Notes: generated from the sequence alone by a model not told the origin. A DNA stretch of 64,000 bases from Lachnospiraceae bacterium (GCA_014804425.1 JAAUZV010000004.1:1-64000); one strand, 5' to 3'. Shown: positions 49,929 through 59,132, counted from the stretch's first letter. Translations and numbers: made by a program.

Positions 49929-51524
49929 TTAATACGAATATAACATCTGTGCCGCACCTTCTCCTATTTTCAAACGATATACCTCCGTGCGCAGTCTGCG
50001 GTAACCATCCCGCCAGCCGACAGAGGTTTCTTTATCATAAATACGATATTCTACCCCAAAATATAAAAATCCGTCTGCATAATACCAATCCTGATATTTG
50101 ATACTGTCCGTTTCTTCGCCCTGCCACTTTGTAAAACAGTTCTCTAAATCCGTGACAATCCTGACAATTCTGCCGGAATCGTCCGGCACCGCGTAAATAT
50201 CCGTTTGGGGATCATCCTCATCTATTGTCCATACGCACAAAGCACCTTGCACTTTCGAATCATACCGACACGCCAACGCAGCTTGCACTTTATAACCTTC
50301 CAGAATTTTTTGTGGAAAATCCGTAAGATAACATTTATTGGCGTCTATATCCCATATATTCATATCATATTCCATATCAGGGTCGATACGAAACGTATAA
50401 TGATCATAACGTGGATAATAAATCAAAGTCTTTCCGCCAGCGTGACTAAGATAAAACGCATCCCGCTCCGTCTCTACCGCCTTATAATCTGTCCCGTCAA
50501 GCTTGACACTGATCAGCGTACCTCCTTGAAACACGTGGGCAGTTCCGTCATAACCGCCAAAAATGAAATACACCCGGTCTCCGTCCACTTTCAATTGCAG
50601 GATGCTCTCTTTATAAATGTAATACTGCTGGTTCACATAGGATGTAAGCGCGATAATTTCTCTTTTCTCCCCCTCTAAGGAAACCGCACACAGCCTGCGG
50701 ACGGTATCATCAAACCCATCATATGTTGTATAATAAAGCCAGCCATCCTGATAGACCTCAACATCGATAAAACCGTCGCCCATATCAATCGGCGTCTTTT
50801 CTCCCGTTTCAACATTCATCGCATAATAGTGCAGACTGTTCGTTTCCCACATCTGCAAAATAATGATATTCCTTGCCCGATCGATAGCGAAAATGCTTCC
50901 GTCTCCATAGTCAATCCGGTCGTTTCCCTGCATATCAACGGAATACAGCCCTGTTGAGACGCGGAAAACCCCATGATCTTCGCGTAAGATTAAGCCAGTC
51001 ATATAGAACCTGTCATGAATCAGATATATATCACCATATCCATCGTCAACAAACAGTTCTGTTTCCCTTCCGTCCGAATTAATACAGACAATCTCCTTTT
51101 TGGTTTCAGGAATAGGCCTATAATTTCCCCATAGAGCCGCTTCCTCATAAGAATTTTCATGATACCTGCGGTAATATACGTTCCCGTCCTGATAGACATA
51201 TGTGCTGTTCGTATCTTTCATATCGTCCAGCAGAGACAAATCATCCACGTACTGCACCGGTATGACCTCATCGCTATATTCGATACCTTCCGATGCATAT
51301 ACCACAATAACATTGTCCGCTTCAGACCGATTTGCTTCCTCGTCGTCCGTCTCCTCCGTGGGATTTTCATCCGCTTCGCCGTTCCCTGCTGCCGATTCTT
51401 CCTCTATCCGGCTTTCCTGCTCCGCTTCATCAGCCTTATCCGACTGTTTTCCACACGCTGCCATGCAAAAAAGAAGCAATCCCGCGAAAAGAATTCCTGC
51501 TCTCTTACTGCTTATTCGATACAA
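49929..51524 (-). CDS. Lipoprotein, DUF5050-like beta-propeller
   Basis: 531 residues from a TTG at 51524 that has AGGAAATAAGAA in front and overlaps the end of the DUF342 gene. A signal peptide with lipobox (ILFAGLLLFCMAACGK, Cys24) is followed by an acidic linker of about 45 residues rich in Glu, Ala and Asp. The rest consists of repeated units with WLYYTTYDG, DRVYFIFGG, NVYYRR and ADGFLYFG, each about 45 residues, typical of DUF5050-type propellers on the cell surface. Function unknown; ligand sensing or cell-wall association is possible. Co-transcribed with the DUF342 gene. Confidence 0.8.
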   Translation of the reverse strand: MYRISSKRAGILFAGLLLFCMAACGKQSDKADEAEQESRIEEESAAGNGEADENPTEETDDEEANRSEADNVIVVYASEGIEYSDEVIPVQYVDDLSLLDDMKDTNSTYVYQDGNVYYRRYHENSYEEAALWGNYRPIPETKKEIVCINSDGRETELFVDDGYGDIYLIHDRFYMTGLILREDHGVFRVSTGLYSVDMQGNDRIDYGDGSIFAIDRARNIIILQMWETNSLHYYAMNVETGEKTPIDMGDGFIDVEVYQDGWLYYTTYDGFDDTVRRLCAVSLEGEKREIIALTSYVNQQYYIYKESILQLKVDGDRVYFIFGGYDGTAHVFQGGTLISVKLDGTDYKAVETERDAFYLSHAGGKTLIYYPRYDHYTFRIDPDMEYDMNIWDIDANKCYLTDFPQKILEGYKVQAALACRYDSKVQGALCVWTIDEDDPQTDIYAVPDDSGRIVRIVTDLENCFTKWQGEETDSIKYQDWYYADGFLYFGVEYRIYDKETSVGWRDGYRRLRTEVYRLKIGEGAAQMLYSY

Positions 51525-53109
51525 TTCTTATTTCCTTCCTGCTTTTCTTAAATGTCACATCCCGATACTCCGAATGCAGCACCTCCCGCACACCGTTTAT
51601 GATGATCACACATCCTACATTGGCAAGCCCACCGACAATGATTTTTCCATCCGCAGAACGCTGATTGACATCGATCAACCGCTCCCTCTCCGTAGCAGTC
51701 TCCTTTACTTTTAACTGATAATTGATCTTTCTGCGCATCTGCTCCATTTTTTGCTGATTCAGCTCCGGGGTAGCACGTTGTGCCCTTAGCTGATAGGTAA
51801 TACGGTCCAAGGCGTGCACGGCGTCTGTCAGGTTATCCTCATACTCTTTCATCAGGCGATCGATCTCCCCCATCTTGGACTTAAATTCACAATCAAGACC
51901 GATCACCAACTGCGTCGTTACACCGGCACGGTTCCCGATCGAAGCCGCCGAAATCTGTTCCACCGCCGTGACCGTTCCGCCAATGATGGTGCCCCGGTTA
52001 CCGGCGATCACCACATTCTGTCCCGATTCCACTTCACAATTCAACACGGCCCCCGTGTTGATTTCCTTTCCGGCAAAAACCTGTGTCTGCTCTAAAAAAC
52101 GCGCCATCACATTGCCGCCCGCACGAATGACGCTCCTCCCCGAACCCTGCATTCCATTTTTTAAGATCACGTCTTTTCCCGCAAAAAGGTTCGCCGTTTC
52201 CACATGTCCGTTTACGGTAATGTTTCCGGTTGTTCTCACGGTGACACCGGCGAATACGTTGCCCTGCACCAGCACATCTCCGCGGAAATCCACATCCCCG
52301 GTAGCGGCATCCAGATTGCCCTCTATCACATAAATCGGCGTTACGGTCAGACATCTTCCTTCCACCGTAACATTCCCCTCCGTGCTTGCATAATACATAC
52401 AGCCGCTTTCATCGAGTTCACAGCGTTTACACTGTAACGGCGGCAATCCCTTTCCGTCATAAGCATCAATGGTATTTCCCAAAACATCCCTGCCGGTTAC
52501 AGCCTGCAGCGCTGCATGGTAGGTGACAAGAAGCTGCCCGTCTGACACAAGCTCTATCTTCCCCAACACATTATAATCTACCGAACCGTCCGGCAGGATG
52601 ATCGGTCTTGTTTCAGGCTGCGGATTAAAATGATATTCAAAAAAACCATCACGGCCATCTCTTGCGGCAGTGCCGGTTGCAACAAGGGTTTCCTCATAAT
52701 TCCGCTTTCCCTGTGCAAGCTCTTCCAATGTTTTTTCTCTGATACCAAAAACAACCCCGTTCTCCTCTAACAGACCGCGAAGCTCCTCTACGGAAAAGCG
52801 GCGGTATAGCGTAAGCAGAGCCTCCATCCGTGTTTCGTTGATGCGCAGAAGATAATCCGCGCCGTTTATGATAATCGGGTCCCCCTGAACGGTTCTCTCG
52901 CGAGAATGGCCGGGCGTCGTTCCCTCCTCCGAAGTGTGATGCCCGCCCTTCGCTTTGGAAATGTTGTGTTCCCCCGGTGTGAGAAACCTGCTTTTCTCCG
53001 GCTCCTGTTTCTTCGGCGATGACTGTTCCGTCTCCGCCGCCTGAACCAGCCCCATTTGATCGGCCTGCTCTTTCTTCTTTTTCTTTCCTGACTGATTAAA
53101 AAAAGCCAT
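51505..53109 (-). CDS. DUF342 / FapA family polymer-forming protein
   Basis: 534 residues; ATG at 53109 after GAGAGGTGAGG. A basic and disordered N-terminal 90 residues, then the FapA N-domain (RINETRMEALLTLYRRFSVE), the DUF342 beta-helix (GNVTVEGRCLTVTPIYVIEG, NLDAATGDVDFRGDVLVQGN, VFAGVTVRTTGNITVNGHVE), and a C-terminal coiled coil (MGEIDRLMKEYEDNLTDAVH) ending in beta strands. Family members are cytoplasmic, cytoskeleton-like proteins; some affect flagellar assembly or chain length. No flagellar genes lie nearby. The gene ends overlapping the lipoprotein start. Confidence 0.85.
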   Translation of the reverse strand: MAFFNQSGKKKKKEQADQMGLVQAAETEQSSPKKQEPEKSRFLTPGEHNISKAKGGHHTSEEGTTPGHSRERTVQGDPIIINGADYLLRINETRMEALLTLYRRFSVEELRGLLEENGVVFGIREKTLEELAQGKRNYEETLVATGTAARDGRDGFFEYHFNPQPETRPIILPDGSVDYNVLGKIELVSDGQLLVTYHAALQAVTGRDVLGNTIDAYDGKGLPPLQCKRCELDESGCMYYASTEGNVTVEGRCLTVTPIYVIEGNLDAATGDVDFRGDVLVQGNVFAGVTVRTTGNITVNGHVETANLFAGKDVILKNGMQGSGRSVIRAGGNVMARFLEQTQVFAGKEINTGAVLNCEVESGQNVVIAGNRGTIIGGTVTAVEQISAASIGNRAGVTTQLVIGLDCEFKSKMGEIDRLMKEYEDNLTDAVHALDRITYQLRAQRATPELNQQKMEQMRRKINYQLKVKETATERERLIDVNQRSADGKIIVGGLANVGCVIIINGVREVLHSEYRDVTFKKSRKEIRIVSNKQ

Positions 53110-53132
53110 ATCCTCACCTCTCCCATGCGGTC

Positions 53133-53524
53133 TTACATACCGCGTACACCCTTTTCCCGCAGCGCAGCTAATAAAGCATCCATCATTTCCACGCCCGGAA
53201 AATGTCCTGTATTCGAAATCACCTGACAGCTTAAATTTGCGTTGCCGCTATTGGCGGCCAATTCCTTCACCGTTTCTGTCGATGCAACAATTTCTTTTTT
53301 ATCTGTGCTGCTAATTCCTCTGTCATTCGAACAAACGAATCTACGGAAAATGTATCATCAATCACATGGTTATTGATTCCGCAGCCAAGCTGATCCCAAT
53401 AAACCATGATAAACTCATCCGTAAATGCCGGAAATAATCCTCTGCACCCAACAGAACACGGAATCGGTGTTCCCGGACCCCCGTGCAGGGCAATGACGAT
53501 CGGAGACTCTTTTCTCTTCCTCAT
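53133..53524 (-). pseudogene. Alpha/beta hydrolase with internal deletion
   Basis: The first 75 residues (SPIVIALHGGPGTPI, FIMVYWDQLGCGINN, DSFVRMTEELAAQIK) are the N-terminal oxyanion region of a proline-iminopeptidase-like hydrolase. Near 53280 the frame leaves it and stops at 53267; in the next frame the true C-terminus continues as KEIVASTETVKELAANSGNA, LSCQVISNTGHFPGVEMM to a stop at 53133, including the catalytic-His-like GHFPG. Around 250 residues with the nucleophile elbow and cap are missing. The result is a non-functional remnant. Confidence 0.7.
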
Positions 53525-53591
53525 GCTTCCTCATTCTCATCCATATATTCCTAATCTTTAGTTTAGCATAGCGTCCGTGTTTTTACCATAA

Positions 53592-53623
53592 AAAAACAAG
53601 ATGTCCTTTAACATCTTGTTTTT
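53592..53623. terminator. Bidirectional terminator
   Basis: AAAAACAAGATGT, loop CCTTTA, ACATCTTGTTTTT: a perfect 13-pair stem with A-run and T-run. On the minus strand it ends the Rpn gene unit (stop at 53663). Confidence 0.85.
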
Positions 53624-53662
53624 CCATATAAAATATATCATTCCCTGCAAGAACAAATCTCT

Positions 53663-54460
53663 CTATGTGGTCTGCAAATCTCCTTCCAATGCTTCCACCT
53701 GTTCCATCGTCAAGTCTGTATATAGTACAATCTCTTCGATCGGTAATTGATTCTTTAGCATCTTTAACGCCATCTGCTTTTTTCCCTGCTCAATGCCTTG
53801 TTCTATTCCCTGCTCATATTTTTCCTGATATTTCATCTGCAATGTCATATAGTCCAACCTCCATTTCTCATTTTTTTGAACTGACGCGATCTCTGCCTCC
53901 AATGCCCTTGTATAATCGTCCGATGCTTCCTTGCCATCAATAAAGTCAAGTACGTTTTTCATTTCCGGCGATATGTCATCCACTGTTCCCTTTGTGTTCA
54001 AAATAATCTTTATGGCATCGTCGCCAAGCCTTAACTCCAAATCCTGCACGCAACGGTTTTCAAAGGTATAAATATGCCGACCCTCTCCGAATAAATCAAA
54101 CGTGCAAACGAAAATAATGAAGCTGCGTTTCAGGTTTTTGTAATTTTCCCCTTTTTCCAGAATGCCAAGGTCTATCATTCCCTGATAATACCTTGTCCTT
54201 TTCGGCAGGTTCCCCTTTTCCGTGGTCTGCATCTCAATATTATATACTGAGTTGCTGTCATCTTCCACGTAGATATCGAGTCTTACACTTTTGGCATCTG
54301 CTGAAAGGTCTATGGTATCCTGTGACCTTGGATATTCCATCCGGGATATCTTTATGCCAAGCACTCTCTCCAAAAAGGGTTTGCAAAATTGGGGGATCCT
54401 CATGACAACGCTGAACATAAAATCATCTTTGAGCTGTAATTCTTCAAATGCTTTCTCCAT
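53663..54460 (-). CDS. Rpn family recombination-promoting nuclease / PDDEXK transposase-like protein
   Basis: 265 residues from the ATG at 54460 (AAGAGGACTTCACAT in front; 27 more codons are open upstream). N-terminal PDDEXK domain: ELQLKDDFMFSVVMRIPQFC, VRLDIYVEDDSNSVYNIEMQ with the Asp and Glu-x-Gln core, RTRYYQGMIDLG. A C-terminal segment with repeated EQGIEQGIEQGK ends in a short helix bundle, as usual for the family. Rpn proteins nick DNA and promote recA-independent recombination. The Gln-Gly repeat is prone to length change. Separate from the VWA gene by 58 bases. Confidence 0.85.
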   Translation of the reverse strand: MEKAFEELQLKDDFMFSVVMRIPQFCKPFLERVLGIKISRMEYPRSQDTIDLSADAKSVRLDIYVEDDSNSVYNIEMQTTEKGNLPKRTRYYQGMIDLGILEKGENYKNLKRSFIIFVCTFDLFGEGRHIYTFENRCVQDLELRLGDDAIKIILNTKGTVDDISPEMKNVLDFIDGKEASDDYTRALEAEIASVQKNEKWRLDYMTLQMKYQEKYEQGIEQGIEQGKKQMALKMLKNQLPIEEIVLYTDLTMEQVEALEGDLQTT

Positions 54461-54518
54461 ATGTGAAGTCCTCTTACAGCTCTCTTCTCTCTCACCTGTA
54501 TTATAATCTATGCCGATG

Positions 54519-55190
54519 TCATTGACAAGCACTGCCTTCATCCAGATGCTCTTTTACCGGCCTGAGGAAATCCGCAATCTTTGAAGCCATTTCCGTCTCA
54601 TCATAATCCGCCATCCTCATACATGACAACACGTTTCCGGCCGCCTGATAATTCAGTTGCACGCCTCTGCTGTCGTTCTTATAGCTTGCAGCATGCGTTT
54701 TACGAATGCCCAGCTTTCCTGCCTCTTCCACCGCATCCATGTTTGCTCCGAGAAACAGGAACTGCCAACCCCTTTCCTGATTTTGTTCGATCATCTTTTT
54801 TACCGTTTGGGCAGAATATTCCCGACTGGCATTTTCCTGGCCATCCGTCGTAATGACGAAAATGATTTTCTCCGCCTTCCATTCATCCGGCAGACGGTCC
54901 TGAATGTTCTCCATCTTCTTTACCGTACTTCCGACCGCATCCAATAACGCCGTACAGCCTCTTACATAGTAATCCTCTTCCGTCAACGGCTTCACGCCCT
55001 CAATCGGGAACCTGTCATGAATCATCTCTATCCGGTCATCAAAGAGAACCGTTGTCACGCTGGCCTCCCCCGCCTCCTTCTTTTGTTTGAGAAGCATTCC
55101 GTTGAAGCCGCCGATCGTATCACTTTCCAAGCCTCCCATGGAGCCGCTCCTGTCCAAAATAAAAACCAGTTCTGTTAATCCTTTTTTCAT
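54519..55190 (-). CDS. von Willebrand factor type A domain protein (TerY-like)
   Basis: 223 residues, essentially one VWA domain: ELVFILDRSGSMGGLESDTI (MIDAS DxSxS), the conserved Thr near RGCTALLDAVG and KIIFVITTDGQENASREYSA. The metal site looks complete. Stand-alone cytoplasmic VWA proteins of this kind act as protein-binding adapters, some in tellurite-resistance-like or phage-defence clusters. It lies between an HTH protein and the Rpn nuclease, all on the minus strand. Confidence 0.85.
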   Translation of the reverse strand: MKKGLTELVFILDRSGSMGGLESDTIGGFNGMLLKQKKEAGEASVTTVLFDDRIEMIHDRFPIEGVKPLTEEDYYVRGCTALLDAVGSTVKKMENIQDRLPDEWKAEKIIFVITTDGQENASREYSAQTVKKMIEQNQERGWQFLFLGANMDAVEEAGKLGIRKTHAASYKNDSRGVQLNYQAAGNVLSCMRMADYDETEMASKIADFLRPVKEHLDEGSACQ

Positions 55191-55269
55191 ATGCGTACCC
55201 TGCCTTTCTTTTTGATATACACATATTACAAAAAAGAATCACAAAACTGGTCGCTTCCGAAGGGACATT

Positions 55270-56025
55270 TTATCTCGATAGGGTTCCCTCACCATAGTCA
55301 TCCAAAACCATGTTCGCAAAATGAATATTATACTCGCTGTTTTCGATCAAATACATGATGATCAGATCAAACCTTGAGGATGCCGAGAGCGTGTAACCGG
55401 CAGTTTCCAACAACTTCTTCGTCTCGTCCATTTCAAGCTGCAATGCCATACAAAAGGATATCGCCGTCTTTTTACTCGGCATATAATCCTCATTGCTGCG
55501 GATCCTTGAAAATAATCTGCGGTCGATATTTGCACTTTTATAAACCGCTGAATCCTTCAGGCCTTTCTCATCAATCAGCCGAAGCAGCCGGGTCGAAAAC
55601 GACTCCTCCTTCTGATCCAATACCTTATCGATCTCTGTGTGTTTCTCTCTCCTGCTTAGGAAGTCCGGGCGCTTAAGGCGGCGTTTTGCAGGCGCGCCCG
55701 CCGTTGTCGTACTTTCCCTTGAACTTTGCAGCATTCTCGAGCTTTGGCATGAAAACGCTCCCTTTTCTTTTTGCTGTTTTTCCCTGCCGATATCCGGATA
55801 AGAAGCTTCTTCATGTTTATCGTCAGCTTTGACTGCATCCCAATGCTCCGTGCGATTGACGAGCTGATCCTCCCCACCTTCCGTCTTCTTTTCTATCACA
55901 TGATCAACTTCGAACAGAGAGACAGCATTTGCATTCTCCCCGGAAAACCGTAGATCTATATATGCATCCAGCTCCTCCCGGATACTCTCCAACCGTTGAT
56001 AAAAGATCTTATCCAACTTACTCAT
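55270..56025 (-). CDS. HTH-containing hypothetical protein linked to the VWA gene
   Basis: 251 residues. The N-terminal 130 are hydrophilic and probably disordered, with a leading helix (KIFYQRLESIREELDAYIDL). The C-terminal 120 form a helix-turn-helix-like domain: FSTRLLRLIDEKGLKDSAVY, KSANIDRRLFSRIRSNEDYM, PSKKTAISFCMALQLEMDET, KKLLETAGYTLSASSRFDLI. This C-terminal type is often found next to VWA, RelA-like or kinase genes in Firmicutes, and its function is unknown. 79 bases upstream of the VWA gene on the same strand, likely one transcript. Confidence 0.7.
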   Translation of the reverse strand: MSKLDKIFYQRLESIREELDAYIDLRFSGENANAVSLFEVDHVIEKKTEGGEDQLVNRTEHWDAVKADDKHEEASYPDIGREKQQKEKGAFSCQSSRMLQSSRESTTTAGAPAKRRLKRPDFLSRREKHTEIDKVLDQKEESFSTRLLRLIDEKGLKDSAVYKSANIDRRLFSRIRSNEDYMPSKKTAISFCMALQLEMDETKKLLETAGYTLSASSRFDLIIMYLIENSEYNIHFANMVLDDYGEGTLSR

Positions 56026-56112
56026 ACGCAGAACCCCACTCTGATTCCCTTTTCTTCTTCACGTTCTGTTTTCTCCGTCATATCATATAGAAATCTACTT
56101 ATCGGATTCATC

Positions 56113-56301
56113 ATGAAAAATCATTGTCAAAATCTCTATCTTCTTTCAACCATAGCCTGCCAGCTCGCAGAGTGCCTGAATGAAAAAGAACTGGAAATGC
56201 TCTCTGCTGACCTGATCGCTTTAGGGTATATGATGGAGTCTTTACAGGCACATCAATGCACCTGTGAAACCGATTTGTCTGACAGAGACCGTAACGATTA
56301 A
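56113..56301 (+). CDS. DUF6774 small protein
   Basis: 62 residues from the ATG at 56113; the open frame reaches back to 55996, but that part overlaps the divergent gene and is not protein-like. NLYLLSTIACQLAECLNEKE and LEMLSADLIALGYMMESLQA match the DUF6774 family of short helical proteins, common in Lachnospiraceae and of unknown function. Two Cys in the tail (CTCETD). Convergent with the MBL hydrolase. The ribosome binding site is weak. Confidence 0.6.
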   Translation: MKNHCQNLYLLSTIACQLAECLNEKELEMLSADLIALGYMMESLQAHQCTCETDLSDRDRND

Positions 56302-56383
56302 AATCTGTTTTCCAATGCCGATATCCCATGACTATAGAAATCATGCAGATTCCGCTTCACATCATGCTCCGCTTTTCTTGTTC

Positions 56384-57025
56384 TCACAATTTTACCACAA
56401 CGCGGACATCCGTCTCTACGGCTTTCTGAAATACCTCTGCGTCTTCCGGCTTTCCCACGATGTTTCCATAATGGATCGGGATTGCTGCGGACGGTCTGAT
56501 CCGGTTGATCAGTTCGGCTGCTTTTTTCGCAGTCATTGTATACGTGCCGCCGATCGGTACCATCGCGATATCACACTTTACTTTTTGATTGTCCGGTGTC
56601 GCATCCGTGTCGCCCGCAATATAAACGCGCGTATCGCCGATTGTCAGAATATATCCTACCCAGCCCTTCTTTTTCGGATGAAACGGCTTGTGATTGTTAT
56701 AGGCGGGTATGGTTTCTATATCGGTCCCACACTCACAAAGCTTCTGATCCGGCTTTACCACGACGACCCGATTGTCTTTGAATAGATCACGGCATCTTTC
56801 CTCAAGAAGCTCCGGCACAACAAGTACGGTGTCGGCATTGACCACTTTTTGAAGGTCATCCGGCGAAAAATGGTCTCCGTGATCATGCGTGATCAGTACC
56901 ATATCCGCATCGTGATCTTCTTTTTGAATCTGAAACGGATCGATATAAATCACTTTTTCTCCGCCGATGCGGATGCTGCTGTGTGTCAATACTTCGATGC
57001 TGTCTAATACCTTACTGTCAAACAT
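56384..57025 (-). CDS. Metallo-beta-lactamase-fold hydrolase (UlaG-like)
   Basis: 213 residues from the ATG at 57025 with GGGGAGAAAAAACA in front. MBL motifs: LITHDHGDHFSPDDLQ (HxHxDH), GDTDATPD (metal Asp), and IPIHYGNIVGKPEDA (last His). The short architecture fits UlaG-like phosphodiesterase/lactonase proteins, many uncharacterised. It is followed at 57062 by a macrodomain gene in the same direction (37 bases between), a possible nucleotide-metabolite pair. Confidence 0.87.
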   Translation of the reverse strand: MFDSKVLDSIEVLTHSSIRIGGEKVIYIDPFQIQKEDHDADMVLITHDHGDHFSPDDLQKVVNADTVLVVPELLEERCRDLFKDNRVVVVKPDQKLCECGTDIETIPAYNNHKPFHPKKKGWVGYILTIGDTRVYIAGDTDATPDNQKVKCDIAMVPIGGTYTMTAKKAAELINRIRPSAAIPIHYGNIVGKPEDAEVFQKAVETDVRVVVKL

Positions 57026-57061
57026 TGTTTTTTCTCCCCTCCACATTTTATTCTGATTCGT

Positions 57062-57577
57062 TCAAAGTTCTTCTAACACCTGCTGCCCCAGCGCAAGAAT
57101 GTGATCATCCAGAACCGCAAACGTAACATACATCTCGTAATCGGGGTACTCCTTCATAAAATCCCTGCATGCCTGGATTGCCTGTATCCACGCCCGGTCC
57201 TTCGGATAGCCAAAGATCCCGGCAGAAATTAACGGAAATCCGATGGAGTGACAATCATTCTCCTTCGCGACAAGCAGCGACTGCTGATACGCGCTGTATA
57301 ATAATTGGGGTTCCTTCTGATTTCCGCCGCGCCAAACGGGTCCAACCGCATGAATAATATATTTGGCAGGCAGCCGAAATCCCGGCGTGATCACCGCATG
57401 ACCGGTCTTACAGCCGCCGATCGCATTGCAGGCCTTTGTAAGCTCCGCTGACCCCGCTTCTCTGAAAATCGCTCCGCATACTCCGCCGCCTTCCCAGAGA
57501 CCTTCGTTGGCGGCGTTTACGATTGCGTCTGTTTTCAGGTTTGTGATTCCTATCTTTTTTATTTCGATGGAGTTCAT
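57062..57577 (-). CDS. Macrodomain protein, ADP-ribose hydrolase type (intact)
   Basis: 171 residues. IVNAANEGLWEGGGVCGAIF and REAGSAELTKACNAIGGCKT, LPAKYIIHAVGPVWRGGNQK, IGFPLISAGIFGYPKDRAWI: all ligand-binding loops are kept. The family releases ADP-ribose from modified proteins or deacetylates O-acetyl-ADP-ribose. It is distinct in sequence from the broken macrodomain at 15726. First gene of a unit with the MBL hydrolase. ATG at 57577 after GGAGAATAACC. Confidence 0.9.
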   Translation of the reverse strand: MNSIEIKKIGITNLKTDAIVNAANEGLWEGGGVCGAIFREAGSAELTKACNAIGGCKTGHAVITPGFRLPAKYIIHAVGPVWRGGNQKEPQLLYSAYQQSLLVAKENDCHSIGFPLISAGIFGYPKDRAWIQAIQACRDFMKEYPDYEMYVTFAVLDDHILALGQQVLEEL

Positions 57578-57733
57578 TGGTTGGTTATTCTCCTTTAGCG
57601 GATTAAGCTATTGATTTTGTTTATGGTAATATTCCTTCATGTATTTTATGAAATCCGGCTATGCGTAGTTGTAATTATACATTAGCCGACGCATGCTAAA
57701 AAATCAAGTATCATTCGCCGCTTTATTATCATG

Positions 57734-57787
57734 AAAATACAAGACCGCCGCATATCGGTTCTGTCCATAGCAGCGGTCTTGTATTTT
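57734..57787. terminator. Bidirectional terminator after the cupin gene
   Basis: AAAATACAAGACCGC (57734-57748) pairs with GCGGTCTTGTATTTT (57773-57787), followed by ATTTTTT on the plus strand; a 15-pair perfect stem with a 24-base loop. Confidence 0.8.
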
Positions 57788-57800
57788 ATTTTTTGGTAAT

Positions 57801-58184
57801 TCAACATAATGCCGGCATAAACTTGGCAAACAGATATAATCCCTCTGAACCTGCAATGACCTCATGAACGGCTCCTGCCTGCATGATGGATATTGTCCCC
57901 GCTTCATAGGGAATACTGCTGCCTGCATTTACGCACCTGCCGCTGCCCTTTATCACTTCATGCGTTTCCAGCTGCGTCTTGTGAATATGTTCTCCTATTC
58001 TGCAACCAGGCGCGATCCGTACCAAGTGATAGCTGAACTTTCCATCTGTATCCTTTGCGGTGATGATATGCTTCAGCTCCACGCCCTGAAAAGTCGCATG
58101 CGCTGTCCATTCTATTTCCGCGAATCCGACCTCTTTTTTTGGCAACCCTAATTTGCCATGTTCAAACAACTCAAATGTATCCAT
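57801..58184 (-). CDS. Cupin domain protein
   Basis: 127 residues; ATG at 58184 after GGAGGTGTCGG. Single cupin barrel: KFSYHLVRIAPGCRIGEHIH and KTQLETHEVIKGSGRCVNAG (motif 1 with His-x-His and Glu), then AGTISIMQAGAVHEVIAGSE (motif 2 His). Likely binds a divalent metal and a small ligand. It sits directly behind the AraC-type gene at 58268 on the same strand and was probably its target. Confidence 0.85.
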   Translation of the reverse strand: MDTFELFEHGKLGLPKKEVGFAEIEWTAHATFQGVELKHIITAKDTDGKFSYHLVRIAPGCRIGEHIHKTQLETHEVIKGSGRCVNAGSSIPYEAGTISIMQAGAVHEVIAGSEGLYLFAKFMPALC

Positions 58185-58267
58185 TCCGACACCTCCGATA
58201 AAATGTGTAATCGAGTTACACTCTGATTATATTTACCGGATATTGCCGTGTCTTGTAAAAAATTGCC

Positions 58268-58840
58268 CTATGTTGCCTGCAGCAGCTTCTTTTTGGAACG
58301 AATATATTCTGACGGGGATATTCCGACAATTCTCCGAAACGCCTTGTTAAAGTGGCTTTGGTCATAAAATCCCATCTCTGCTGAGATTTCACCAATTGTC
58401 TTTTCCGCATTCAAAAGGCTCTGTGACTTCCGTATCCGATTCTGGATGCAGAAGTGGTGCGGCGACATGCCTATGCTGCTTTTGAACTTTCTCAAAAAAT
58501 AATATTTGCTGACAAAAATGTCTGCCGCCAATGCTTCTATCGGGAATTCCTCTTCCGGATAGCTGATAAGCCGATCGGTCAAATTCTTTATGCCCGGATC
58601 CATTTCTTTGCGGTACTTTTCTACTGCTTCCCGATCGCAATAAACGTTCCGCACAGCGGTTCGCAATTTCTCTCCCTGCTCCTCTGTCATAACACCCTGC
58701 TTCACCGCATCCCTCAGCAAATCCCGAAGGATCTTTTCTGCCGCCTCGTAATCTGTTTCCTCCACAAAGGATGTCCCGATACACATAGACAGCAGCCGCG
58801 TATTCTTTTTCTGATATACCGAATGCTTCCAGCGTGATTC
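58268..58840 (-). pseudogene. AraC family regulator, 5'-truncated by an IS66 remnant
   Basis: The frame can be followed back from the ATG at 58786 to about 58840: SVYQKKNTRLLSMCIGTSFV, EETDYEAAEKILRDLLRDAV, then the two AraC helix-turn-helices (PIEALAADIFVSKYYFLRKF; TIGEISAEMGFYDQSHFNKA). The N-terminal ligand domain, normally another 100-150 residues, is missing because the sequence turns into an IS66 TnpA fragment. The remaining 172-codon frame could still express a DNA-binding domain from 58786. Start signals there are poor. Confidence 0.7.
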
Positions 58841-59132
58841 CGTTAGCGCGAATAGTGGCCACGGCAGTATCAGCTGTTGTGCGTTTTATCGGGACCGATG
58901 TTGAGACATTAAAGTCGGTAAATGATATTTCCGTTGGTGTTGTGAAAGCGGGAAGCTGTATCTGCCCACAGGCTTCCCTGCGAAACTTGCGCAGCCAATA
59001 GTAATAAGCTTTTTCTTTGATTCCATTGTCTGCAAGCCATCGCCTGACAGAAACATTGACAGGTCTTTGCTGACATTCGGTTATGATGCTGAACCAGTTG
59101 ACCCGCCTTACATCGTGAGTTGGTTGATTCAT
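58830..59132 (-). pseudogene. IS66 family accessory protein TnpA remnant
   Basis: From the ATG at 59132: MNQPTHDVRRVNWFSIITEC, VRRWLADNGIKEKAYYYWLR, then KRTTADTAVATIRANGITLE before the sequence merges into the AraC gene near 58830. This is the N-terminal and middle part of TnpA, a small protein of IS66 elements. TnpB, the transposase TnpC and the terminal inverted repeats are absent. A one-ended scar left by insertion and deletion. Confidence 0.7.
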
